A DNA stretch of 9,384 nt, taken from contig MGOD01000073.1 of NCBI GenBank assembly GCA_001795245.1, positions 12,256 to 21,639 on the forward strand, read 5' to 3'. The position numbers were made by a program, and so were the translations under genes. The notes under the pieces are model-generated. The model did no database searches, was not told the DNA's origin, and worked only from the letters and a program-made list of their open reading frames with translations. Source of the DNA: Chloroflexi bacterium RBG_16_70_13. Its GTDB lineage: Bacteria; Chloroflexota; Limnocylindria; Limnocylindrales; CSP1-4. Positions 1 through 5,233 of the stretch are shown one piece after another. The first letter of the stretch is position 1; every line of letters starts with the position of its first letter.

Positions 1-2
1 GC

Positions 3-131
3 CTCATGGTGGGCGCGGATCTCGCGGCCCGCCTCCTCGGCGACATCCCCGTCGGCGTCATCACCGCGGTCATCGGGGCGCCGTTCTTCCTCGTCCTCCT
101 GCGCCGGGCCCGAACCGGCTACGAGCTGTGA
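3..131 (+). CDS. FecCD-family ABC transporter permease, C-terminal end (partial)
   Basis: Only the last 42 codons are in the window, read in the frame that ends at TGA 129-131. They give a hydrophobic tail with the pattern IPVGVITAVIGAPFFLVLLRR followed by a short polar end (RTGYEL). This proline-valine-glycine / alpha-helix / GAPFF-LLRR ending is characteristic of the last transmembrane helix of FecCD/BtuC-type permeases, which form the membrane channel of importers for ferric siderophores, haem or cobalamin. The stop overlaps the GTG start of the next gene (GTGA, 128-131), so the permease and the ATPase are almost certainly translated together. The substrate cannot be told from this fragment; the binding protein should lie further left, outside the window. 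Family assignment rests on the tail motif plus the neighbouring ATPase. Confidence 0.85.
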   Translation, partial: LMVGADLAARLLGDIPVGVITAVIGAPFFLVLLRRARTGYEL

Positions 132-910
132 TCCGCCTCGCGGGGGTGACGGCCCGCTACCGGGACCGCGCCGCGCTCCGCGATGTCGAGCTCCACGTCG
201 CGGCCGGCGAGCGAGTCGCCGTGATCGGGCCGAACGGAGCGGGGAAGTCGACCCTGCTGCGGGTGGTCGCCGGACTGCTCCGGCCGGTTGCCGGCAGCGT
301 GGAACTGGGCGGCGTGCCCATCGAGCGGTTGAGCCGCCAGGCCGTTGCCCGTCGGTTGGCCGTCGTGCCGCAACTTCCCACGCTGCCGTTCGCGACCTCG
401 GTCGAGGAGGTGGTCGCGCTCGGACGATTGCCACACGAGCACCCGGTCCGGGGGATGCGCCCGGGCGACCGTGCGGCCGTCGCGGCGGCCATCGACCGGG
501 TGGGGGTTGGGCACCTGCTCGGCCGCGATGCGCGCGAGCTGTCCCTCGGCGAGCGGCAGCTTGTGCTCCTGGCGATGGCCGTCGCCCAGGCCGCTCCGGT
601 CCTCATCCTCGACGAGCCGACCGTCCACCTCGACCTCCGCCACCAGGTCGAGGTCATGGAGCTCGTCGGCGACCTCAACGCCAGGGATGGCACGACGATC
701 GTGGCCGTTCTCCACGACGTTGGGCTGGCGGCCCACTTCTTCCCCCGGCTCGTGCTCCTCGACCGGGGCCGGATCGTGGCCGACGGGCCGCCGGCCGAGG
801 TCCTCTCGCCGGGCCGCATTCGGGAGGTGTTCGGCGTGGATCCGGGGTTCGTGCGCCTGAGCGGCGCAGAGCACGGCCCGGCCACGGCTGTCGCCGAGGG
901 AGCGCCGTAG
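128..910 (+). CDS. ABC transporter ATP-binding protein (FepC/BtuD/HmuV type)
   Basis: This 260-residue protein should be the cytoplasmic ATPase of an iron-siderophore, cobalamin or haem importer, working as a dimer under the FecCD permease encoded just before it. All nucleotide-binding motifs are present in order: Walker A GPNGAGKST (34-42), Q-loop Gln82 in VVPQ, signature LSLGE (138-142, a mild variant of LSGGE/Q), Walker B LILDEP (159-164), D-loop around Leu168-Asp169, and switch His196 in VLHD. Length matches the FepC family. The GTG start at 128 overlaps the permease stop, which fixes the start and implies translational coupling. The C-terminal tail after about residue 240 is alanine- and glycine-rich and not informative. 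No regulator or Fur-like box is visible because the operon start is outside the window. ABC ATPase identity is near certain; import of a metal chelate is inferred from the permease type, and the exact substrate is unknown. Confidence 0.93.
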   Translation: MIRLAGVTARYRDRAALRDVELHVAAGERVAVIGPNGAGKSTLLRVVAGLLRPVAGSVELGGVPIERLSRQAVARRLAVVPQLPTLPFATSVEEVVALGRLPHEHPVRGMRPGDRAAVAAAIDRVGVGHLLGRDARELSLGERQLVLLAMAVAQAAPVLILDEPTVHLDLRHQVEVMELVGDLNARDGTTIVAVLHDVGLAAHFFPRLVLLDRGRIVADGPPAEVLSPGRIREVFGVDPGFVRLSGAEHGPATAVAEGAP

Positions 911-931
911 CCGAGCGACGGAGCGCCGTAG
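895..931 (+). repeat. Imperfect 21-base tandem duplication across the ATPase stop codon
   Basis: The block ending in GGAGCGCCGTAG occurs at 899-910, where the TAG is the ATPase stop, and again at 920-931. The offset is 21 bases, and similarity fades into neighbouring CGA-rich sequence on both sides. It looks like a small slippage duplication. No function is apparent. Confidence 0.6.
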
Positions 932-955
932 GCGACCGCTGGCACCCGTCGGGGC

Positions 956-983
956 CTGACGCTCGGTCCGCGCGTGCTACGCT
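956..983 (+). promoter_or_regulatory. Candidate promoter for the lipoprotein gene, leaderless type
   Basis: A -35-like CTGACG (956-961, 4 of 6 matches to TTGACA) and a -10-like TACGCT (978-983) are separated by 16 bases. The -10 ends exactly six bases before the GTG at 990. In many Actinobacteria and related GC-rich bacteria this spacing puts the transcript start on, or within a base or two of, the start codon. There is no Shine-Dalgarno sequence before the GTG, in agreement with a leaderless message. Confidence 0.55.
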
Positions 984-989
984 CGGGCG

Positions 990-1682
990 GTGATCCGAGC
1001 GCGCGCGGGCCACGCGGATCCGCGTTCGGCCCGGTCTTCCCATCCGCCACTCACCTTCGCCGCGATCGTGACGATCGGCGCGATCCTCGCCGCCTGCAGC
1101 GGCGGCCCGTCGCCCGCGCTGACGACGCCGGGACCGGGCACGTCCCCGACGGGCTCGGCCGTCGCCACGAGCTCCGACGCCCCGACGGGAACCCCCGCGC
1201 CGACCGAAACCGCCGGCGGCACGCCGACCCCCGAGCTCACCGGGCCGCCGGCCACCACGCCTGCGGGCGCCTGCAGCGGCAACGACGACAACCGGGACTT
1301 CTTCGACGACGCCGCGATCGCCATGAGCTGGGCGGTCTACTGCGCGGTCCTGCCCGACGGCTGGTTCCTCGAGACCGGCTCGTACCGGCTCGCCGACGGC
1401 GGCATCCTCGAGGTGACCTACCGCGGTCCTGCGGACGCGCGCCTCGCCCTTGTCGAAGGCAACCTGTGCGACGGGGCCGACGTGGAGACGTGCGCCCCAC
1501 GCGACACCGTCATCGGCCCGGCCAGCTTCGGCGATCGCGACGGCGAGCTGGGCCGTTTCGCCAACAGCCTGGTCCTCGATGTCGATCGCGGGGCGACTCC
1601 CTCGTGGCGAGCGACGGGCCTCGGGCTCACGGAGGAAGGCTTCCGCGCCCTGGGCGCGGCGCTCATCCGCGTCGACGGCTGA
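990..1682 (+). CDS. Putative secreted lipoprotein of unknown function
   Basis: The 230-residue product has a basic N-terminus (Arg-rich, residues 1-18), a hydrophobic stretch (21-32) and a lipobox LAAC with the acylation cysteine at 36, so it is predicted to be anchored on the outside of the cytoplasmic membrane. Residues 37-92 form a Pro/Thr/Ser/Gly-rich linker with no bulky residues. A folded domain follows from about residue 95 and contains four cysteines (95, 118, 160, 168) that could form two disulphides; it also contains aromatic-rich segments such as SWAVYCAVLPDGWF (113-126). I recognise no family. The GTG start at 990 is chosen because it leaves a proper signal peptide and sits six bases after a -10-like hexamer; the next in-frame GTG (1068) would delete the charged region and most of the hydrophobic core. 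It stands apart from the transporter operon (79-base gap with its own promoter), so a link to metal uptake is not implied. Confidence 0.82.
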   Translation: MIRARAGHADPRSARSSHPPLTFAAIVTIGAILAACSGGPSPALTTPGPGTSPTGSAVATSSDAPTGTPAPTETAGGTPTPELTGPPATTPAGACSGNDDNRDFFDDAAIAMSWAVYCAVLPDGWFLETGSYRLADGGILEVTYRGPADARLALVEGNLCDGADVETCAPRDTVIGPASFGDRDGELGRFANSLVLDVDRGATPSWRATGLGLTEEGFRALGAALIRVDG

Positions 1683-1683
1683 C

Positions 1684-1732
1684 GGTTCGAGGCGCTGCGT
1701 TCGAGGGCCCGGCGCATCTTCGCCCTCGAACC
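1684..1732 (+). terminator. Strong hairpin after the lipoprotein gene, with a competing 5' arm
   Basis: GTTCGAGGGC (1699-1708) pairs perfectly with GCCCTCGAAC (1722-1731), giving a ten-base-pair stem around a 13-base loop, 16 bases after the lipoprotein stop. No T-run follows, so it would be a GC-type or Rho-assisted terminator, or an mRNA-stabilising structure. A second upstream arm, GGTTCGAGG (1684-1692), can pair with the same 3' arm (CCTCGAACC, 1724-1732), so two mutually exclusive hairpins are possible. Confidence 0.5.
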
Positions 1733-1956
1733 TAACCTGCCCGGTCGATCAGGTCCCGAGCGCGGCCTCAGCGAGCGCCGCAGCGGCATCCGCCGTGCGC
1801 TCCGGATGCCGCCACGCCCGACGCGGATCGCGGTGGCTCCGAACCCGGCGACGGGCGCGGTGGGCCAGCCAACGAGCACGAACGGGCCGCGCATGGGCGG
1901 AGAAACGGCGTCGGGCCTTGCAGGAGCATCGGATCGCGCCGCGTTTCCCGGCAGGC
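1733..1956. other. Non-coding gap before the aminotransferase
   Basis: About 220 bases with no convincing gene. The aminotransferase frame is open through it, but the translation is arginine/alanine-rich low-complexity sequence typical of a GC-rich off-frame reading. A minus-strand frame (1749-1976) ending in an alanine-rich tail is also open but lacks domain character. I see no promoter other than the hexamer next to the aminotransferase start, and no tRNA. Confidence 0.5.
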
Positions 1957-1962
1957 CATGAT
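1957..1962 (+). promoter_or_regulatory. Possible -10 element of a leaderless aminotransferase transcript
   Basis: CATGAT (4 of 6 matches to TATAAT) ends six bases before ATG 1969, the same spacing as at the lipoprotein and decarboxylase genes. No good -35 element is visible 16-18 bases upstream, and no Shine-Dalgarno sequence lies within 15 bases of the ATG. Support comes mainly from the repeated spacing. Confidence 0.4.
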
Positions 1963-1968
1963 GCGCAC

Positions 1969-3093
1969 ATGCGCATCGCCGACTTCGAGCTCGAACGTTA
2001 CTTCGCGCGCTGGGAGTTCGCCGTCCGGCATCTCCTCTGCGCCAGCGACGTCGAGGGCTGGCCGATGGCCGACCTCCTCGCCCTCGCCGACGACGAGACG
2101 GCCGCCCTCTGGCGCGACCTCCGGCTCGGCTACACGGAGTCCACGGGCCACCCGCTTCTCCGGCGCGAGATCGCGGCCCTGTACCTGACCGCCGAGGCCG
2201 ACGACGTCCTCGTCACCGTCGGGGCGGAGGAGGGGATCTTCGCCCTCGTCAGCGTCCTCCTCGGGCTGGGCGACCACGCGATCGTCACCTGGCCCGGCTA
2301 CCAGAGCCTCTACGAGGTCGCCCGCGCCGCGGGCGTGGAGGTGACCCTCCACGAGCTCCGCGAGGTGGACGGCTGGGCCATCGACCTCGACGAGCTGCGC
2401 CGCCAGGTCACGCCCCGAACCCGGCTCATCGTCGTCAACGCGCCCCACAACCCGACCGGGATGCTGCCCGACCGGGTGACGTTCCAGGCGATCGTCGCGA
2501 TCGCGGCCGAGGCCGGCGCGACGCTCCTCTCCGACGAGGTCTACCGCTACCTCGAGCACGACGAGGCCGACCGGCTCCCCGCAGGCGTGGACGCGGGGCC
2601 GCACGTCGTCTCGCTCGGGGTCATGTCGAAGTCGTTCGCGATGGCCGGCCTCCGGATCGGCTGGCTGGCGACCCGCGACCGCTCGATCCTCGATCGGGTG
2701 GCCCGGATGAAGGACTACACGACCATCTGTTCCTCGGCGCCGTCCGAGATCCTCGCCCTCATCGGGCTCCGGGCACGCGAACGCGTGCTCGCACGATCGA
2801 GGTCGATCGTCCATGGCAATCTCACAGCGCTCGACGGCTTCTTCGATCGCTGGCCCGGCGTGCTCTCGTGGGTCCGCCCGCGGGGCGGCTCAATCGGCTT
2901 CCCCCGGCTGCGCGCCGACCTCGATGCCGACCGCTTCTCGGCGGAGCTCGTCGAGGCAGAGGGGGTGCTGCTCCTGCCCGGATCGCGATTCGGCCACCCG
3001 GGCAACCACGTCCGGATCGGTTTCGGGCGGACGGACCTGCCCGAGGCGGTCGCCGGCCTGGAGCGTCACCTGGCGAGGGTGGTCCGCGACTGA
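1969..3093 (+). CDS. Class I/II (fold-type I) PLP-dependent aminotransferase
   Basis: The 374-residue product is a pyridoxal-phosphate enzyme of the aspartate aminotransferase superfamily. Visible landmarks: the GHPLLRREIA segment that begins the large domain, HNPTG with Asn161 contacting the cofactor ring hydroxyl, Asp189 in the DEVY motif (expected to pair with the pyridine nitrogen), Schiff-base Lys221 in SKSFAMAGLRIGW, and Arg349 in HVRIGFGR, the equivalent of the substrate alpha-carboxylate arginine. It is shorter at the N-terminus than AspC (about 396 residues). Its opening, FELERYFARWEF, followed by a GY-E-GHP block, resembles the capreomycidine-synthase-like and general amino-acid aminotransferase branch, so transamination of an unspecified amino acid is the safest call; a beta-elimination or cyclase activity cannot be excluded. 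The frame is open back to 1450, but upstream translation overlaps the lipoprotein and is Arg/Ala-rich, so ATG 1969 is preferred. It is a single-gene unit and ends convergently with the minus-strand cluster. Confidence 0.9.
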   Translation: MRIADFELERYFARWEFAVRHLLCASDVEGWPMADLLALADDETAALWRDLRLGYTESTGHPLLRREIAALYLTAEADDVLVTVGAEEGIFALVSVLLGLGDHAIVTWPGYQSLYEVARAAGVEVTLHELREVDGWAIDLDELRRQVTPRTRLIVVNAPHNPTGMLPDRVTFQAIVAIAAEAGATLLSDEVYRYLEHDEADRLPAGVDAGPHVVSLGVMSKSFAMAGLRIGWLATRDRSILDRVARMKDYTTICSSAPSEILALIGLRARERVLARSRSIVHGNLTALDGFFDRWPGVLSWVRPRGGSIGFPRLRADLDADRFSAELVEAEGVLLLPGSRFGHPGNHVRIGFGRTDLPEAVAGLERHLARVVRD

Positions 3094-3454
3094 TCTCCGG
3101 CTTCGTCGAGCCGGTGCCTGGCTGGCATTCTCAGACGATCACCCGGGGATCGTTGGATCGGCCCACCGGCCCTTCAACGACCGCTTCGTCTCGAAACCGC
3201 CCTCTCAGACGGGTGTGCTGAGCGCAGGCGTCGCCGCCCGGTTTCGGTGATGCAGGGATCGCCCGTTCCAACGTTCCTGTGGGGGATTGTTTGACACGGC
3301 CGGCTCGATGGCAGACCGGTCGAACCTGCCTGCGGCGGACCACACCCGGGCGGGCCGCTACCCTGACCCAGCTCGATCATGGTCGGCGAGGTGGGCCCGC
3401 TCGATTCGATTGTGGAGCGCCTCGCCGGGACGTGATCGTCCGTGCGCCAACTGC
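3094..3454. other. Convergent intergenic region rich in inverted repeats
   Basis: These 361 bases lie between the ends of two converging genes and hold no convincing ORF on either strand. They contain several inverted repeats: 3150-3180; an outer eight-base stem CGAAACCG (3192-3199) with CGGTTTCG (3239-3246) enclosing smaller stems; GGCAG/CTGCC (3310-3330); and CGGCGAGG (3384-3391) with CCTCGCCG (3420-3427). A perfect TTGACA sits at 3291 but has no -10 partner at 16-18 bases. The region may hold terminators for both genes, or a structured RNA; nothing decides between these. Confidence 0.55.
3150..3180. terminator. Hairpin downstream of the aminotransferase, possible bidirectional terminator
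   Basis: TCGTTGGA (3150-3157) pairs with TTCAACGA (3173-3180), with one G-U, and after a small internal loop GGCC (3160-3163) pairs with GGCC (3168-3171) around a CACC loop. It lies 57 bases after the aminotransferase stop. No T-tract follows on either strand, so termination is a guess from position. Confidence 0.4.
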
Positions 3455-3865
3455 TCAGCCCGACGCAGGAATTCGCCCGGAGCGCCCGGCGATCGCCCAC
3501 CCGATCGCCGCTCCCAGCCAGGCAGCGGCGGGCTGGATGCCCAGGACGGCGATCGCCGCGAAGACGACCGGGGCGTGGATCGGCTCCAGCTCCCCGATCG
3601 CGACGGGCGCCAGGATCACGGCTCCCGCGACGTCCCCGACGAGGACACCGGCAAGGAGCTGCAGCGGGGAGACCCGCAGTGCCCATCCGACGGCGAGGGC
3701 TGTCCCGAGCGAGACGGCCGCGACCAGGACGACGGTCAGCGGCTGCTCCAGCAACGTCAGCGGACCCACCGCCACGGACCGCTGGAGCCCGATGTTGCCC
3801 GCCCCGACGGCGAGCGCAAGCCACGACGTGACGCAGACGATGCCGGCAGCCGTCGCGATACGCAT
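3455..3865 (-). CDS. Small four-helix membrane protein of unknown function
   Basis: The product is 136 residues from ATG 3865 and is almost wholly hydrophobic, with four probable membrane helices at about 4-23, 42-63, 68-90 and 98-126. Short polar turns between them carry Gln28-Arg29, Arg64, Glu92/Glu94 and a basic C-terminus (Arg128, Arg131). Asp78 lies within the third helix (VLVGDVAGA). A GAGGGG stretch about 12 bases before the ATG could be a Shine-Dalgarno site. The frame stays open upstream for 57 more codons, but that part is Arg/Pro-rich and runs into the gcvT-like gene, so ATG 3865 is preferred. It follows the gcvT-like gene in the same direction after 86 bases containing two hairpins, so co-transcription is possible but not assured. 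I recognise no family. Confidence 0.72.
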   Translation of the reverse strand: MRIATAAGIVCVTSWLALAVGAGNIGLQRSVAVGPLTLLEQPLTVVLVAAVSLGTALAVGWALRVSPLQLLAGVLVGDVAGAVILAPVAIGELEPIHAPVVFAAIAVLGIQPAAAWLGAAIGWAIAGRSGRIPASG

Positions 3866-3882
3866 GGCCGTCGGACGCCCCT

Positions 3883-3920
3883 CGCCACGGGGTTGTGGCG
3901 GCCCCCCGGGATGGAGGGCC
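3883..3920 (-). terminator. Two abutting hairpins between the gcvT-like gene and the membrane-protein gene
   Basis: On the minus strand, GGCCCTCC pairs with GGGGGGCC (3913-3920 with 3900-3907, eight pairs including one G-U) around a five-base loop. Immediately after it CGCCAC pairs with GTGGCG (3895-3900 with 3883-3888), a perfect six-pair stem. The stems share base 3900, so they may be alternatives. They start about 32 bases after the gcvT-like stop. No T-run follows, so they could terminate partially, stabilise the upstream message, or do neither. Confidence 0.45.
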
Positions 3921-3951
3921 CTGTTTCGACGGGGCCGGAGTCCGAGCCGCG

Positions 3952-5145
3952 TCAGGCGCGCTTGCGCTCCAGGTCGAGGAAGGGGAGTGGCACAACGGTG
4001 GCGTCGACACGGCCGCGGCGGCCCTCGACGGTCCACTCGGCCTGGAGCTTCGTCCCGACCCGCTCGTAGGCCGCGGGCACGGAGGCGAGGCCGATGGCCT
4101 GCTTGAGGATCGGGCTCCAGCCGTGGCTGGTGAGCTTGCCGACCTGGCTGCCGCTCCGCCCGAAGACCGGCACGGCGCCCCGATTGACGTTCGGCGAGAT
4201 CGACGGCGGCAGGTCCTGGGCCGAGTAGAGACCCTCGATCCCGTACCAGTCGAGGGTCACGCCCACGAGGCGCCGCGGTGGCCCACCCTTCGCCGCCTCG
4301 CGCCGCAGCGCCAGCTTGCCGACGAAGTCGGCCTTCTCGAGATCGACGAGCCGGCCCAGGCCGATCTCGGCCGGCGAGTAGCTCTGCTCGGGGTTGAGGG
4401 CATGCCGCGATGACGTGTAGTCGACCTCGAGGAGGATGAGCCCGGCCTCGAGGCGGACGACATCGAGGGCCAGCATTCCGGCCGGCCGGATGCCGTAGTC
4501 GGCGCCGGCGGCCATCAGGGACTCCCAGCCCTCGACCGCCCGGTCTGCGGGGATCCAGATCTCGTAGCCGAGGTCACCGGTGTAACCGGTCCGCGAGACG
4601 TCGACGTCGATGCCGGCGAGCCTCGAGGCCCGGCGCCGGAAGTAGCGGAGGTCCGCGAACGACTCGCCGGTCGCGGCCTCGAGGACCGCTCGAGAGAACG
4701 GGCCTTGCAGCGCGACGGCGGCGACCGCCTCGCTCTCGTCCTCGATGTGGACGTCCAGCCCGCGGGCGTTCATCGACAGCCAGCGGTACTGCGGATCGGC
4801 CGCGGTCCAGCGGTACTCGGTCTCGCCGAGGCGATGGACCGTGCCGTCGTCGATGACCTTGCCGTGCTCGTCGCACCAGGGCGTGTAGAAGACCTGGCCG
4901 ACCTTGAGCTTCGTGGCGTCGCGGGTGATGACCCGATCGACGAGCCGGGGCGCGTCCGGCCCGGACACGCGGTACTTGTAGAGCGGCGTCACGTCGATGA
5001 GGGCGGCCGCCTCGCGGATCGCGTTGTACTCGATGTCGTGGGCGTCGGCGTAGACGGACGACGCGAAGTAGCCCGACCACTCGCGCCACTGCTGCTTGCG
5101 ATTGAGGGGCGCCGTCGCGGGATGGAACGGAGTGCCGACGCTCAC
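3952..5145 (-). CDS. GcvT-family tetrahydrofolate-linked aminomethyltransferase-like protein
   Basis: The 397-residue product is a stand-alone member of the glycine-cleavage T-protein family, which transfers a one-carbon unit from an aminomethyl or N-methyl group to tetrahydrofolate. The N-terminal GcvT domain spans about 35-290 and the C-terminal barrel about 300-385. Seen directly: the opening Y-A-I-R-E-AAALIDVTPLYKYRVSG, the IDDGTV motif with Asp99-Asp100 where E. coli T-protein has catalytic Asp101, RTGYTGDLGYEI (185-196, Asp191 where Glu is commoner, Glu195 kept), and RLEAG with Arg231 in the folate-binding region. GTG 5145 is chosen because GGAGG (5157-5161) lies 11 bases upstream and the family's N-terminus begins soon after. 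No H-, P- or L-protein gene is in view, so it need not belong to glycine cleavage; dimethylglycine/sarcosine-type demethylation or a DmdA-like role fits the FAD oxidoreductases nearby better. It lies 88 bases after the decarboxylase gene, with a conserved motif in the gap suggesting separate control. Confidence 0.87.
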   Translation of the reverse strand: MSVGTPFHPATAPLNRKQQWREWSGYFASSVYADAHDIEYNAIREAAALIDVTPLYKYRVSGPDAPRLVDRVITRDATKLKVGQVFYTPWCDEHGKVIDDGTVHRLGETEYRWTAADPQYRWLSMNARGLDVHIEDESEAVAAVALQGPFSRAVLEAATGESFADLRYFRRRASRLAGIDVDVSRTGYTGDLGYEIWIPADRAVEGWESLMAAGADYGIRPAGMLALDVVRLEAGLILLEVDYTSSRHALNPEQSYSPAEIGLGRLVDLEKADFVGKLALRREAAKGGPPRRLVGVTLDWYGIEGLYSAQDLPPSISPNVNRGAVPVFGRSGSQVGKLTSHGWSPILKQAIGLASVPAAYERVGTKLQAEWTVEGRRGRVDATVVPLPFLDLERKRA

Positions 5146-5183
5146 GTGCTCAGAGTCCTCCGGGGCGCTGCGGACCGCAAGTA

Positions 5184-5210
5184 TGCATGGAACGTATGCA
5201 TGCTGGATGC
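5184..5210. promoter_or_regulatory. Candidate operator, copy A of a shared motif
   Basis: An inverted repeat TGCAT (5184-5188), seven bases, ATGCA (5196-5200) is followed one base later by GCTGGAT (5202-5208). It sits in the 88-base gap upstream of the gcvT-like gene, 38 bases before its start codon. It is conspicuously AT-richer than its surroundings. The same arrangement recurs at 6757-6783 with 22 of 27 bases identical. A dimeric repressor or activator site is the likeliest explanation; the regulator is not in the window. Confidence 0.55.
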
Positions 5211-5233
5211 CCCGAACCGGGCGGCGGGACGGC

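Noticed and set aside
157..1050. Long minus-strand ORFs opposite the ABC ATPase
   Set aside because: Arg/Ser/Pro-rich low-complexity translation with no motifs; the plus strand carries every ABC motif.
1450..1968. 173-codon N-terminal extension of the aminotransferase frame
   Set aside because: It overlaps the lipoprotein gene in another frame, translates to Arg/Ala/Ser-rich sequence, and the family N-terminus starts at ATG 1969, which also has a -10-like hexamer at the common spacing.
1749..1976. 75-codon minus-strand ORF with an alanine-rich tail in the gap before the aminotransferase
   Set aside because: It starts inside the aminotransferase, is mostly arginine-rich and has no recognisable domain; a decayed gene end cannot be excluded but is not supported.
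3291..3319. Perfect TTGACA at 3291 as a promoter
   Set aside because: The hexamer 17 bases downstream is GACCGG, no -10-like sequence is at 16-18 bases, and no gene follows on that strand.
3279..4106. Long plus-strand ORFs across the membrane-protein gene
   Set aside because: Arg/Pro/Thr-rich translation; the minus strand gives a clean four-helix hydrophobic protein instead.
5146..5233. Glycine riboswitch upstream of the gcvT-like gene
   Set aside because: The gap is only 88 bases, begins at the decarboxylase stop and lacks the conserved cores of a glycine aptamer; the symmetric repeat found there looks like a protein-binding site.
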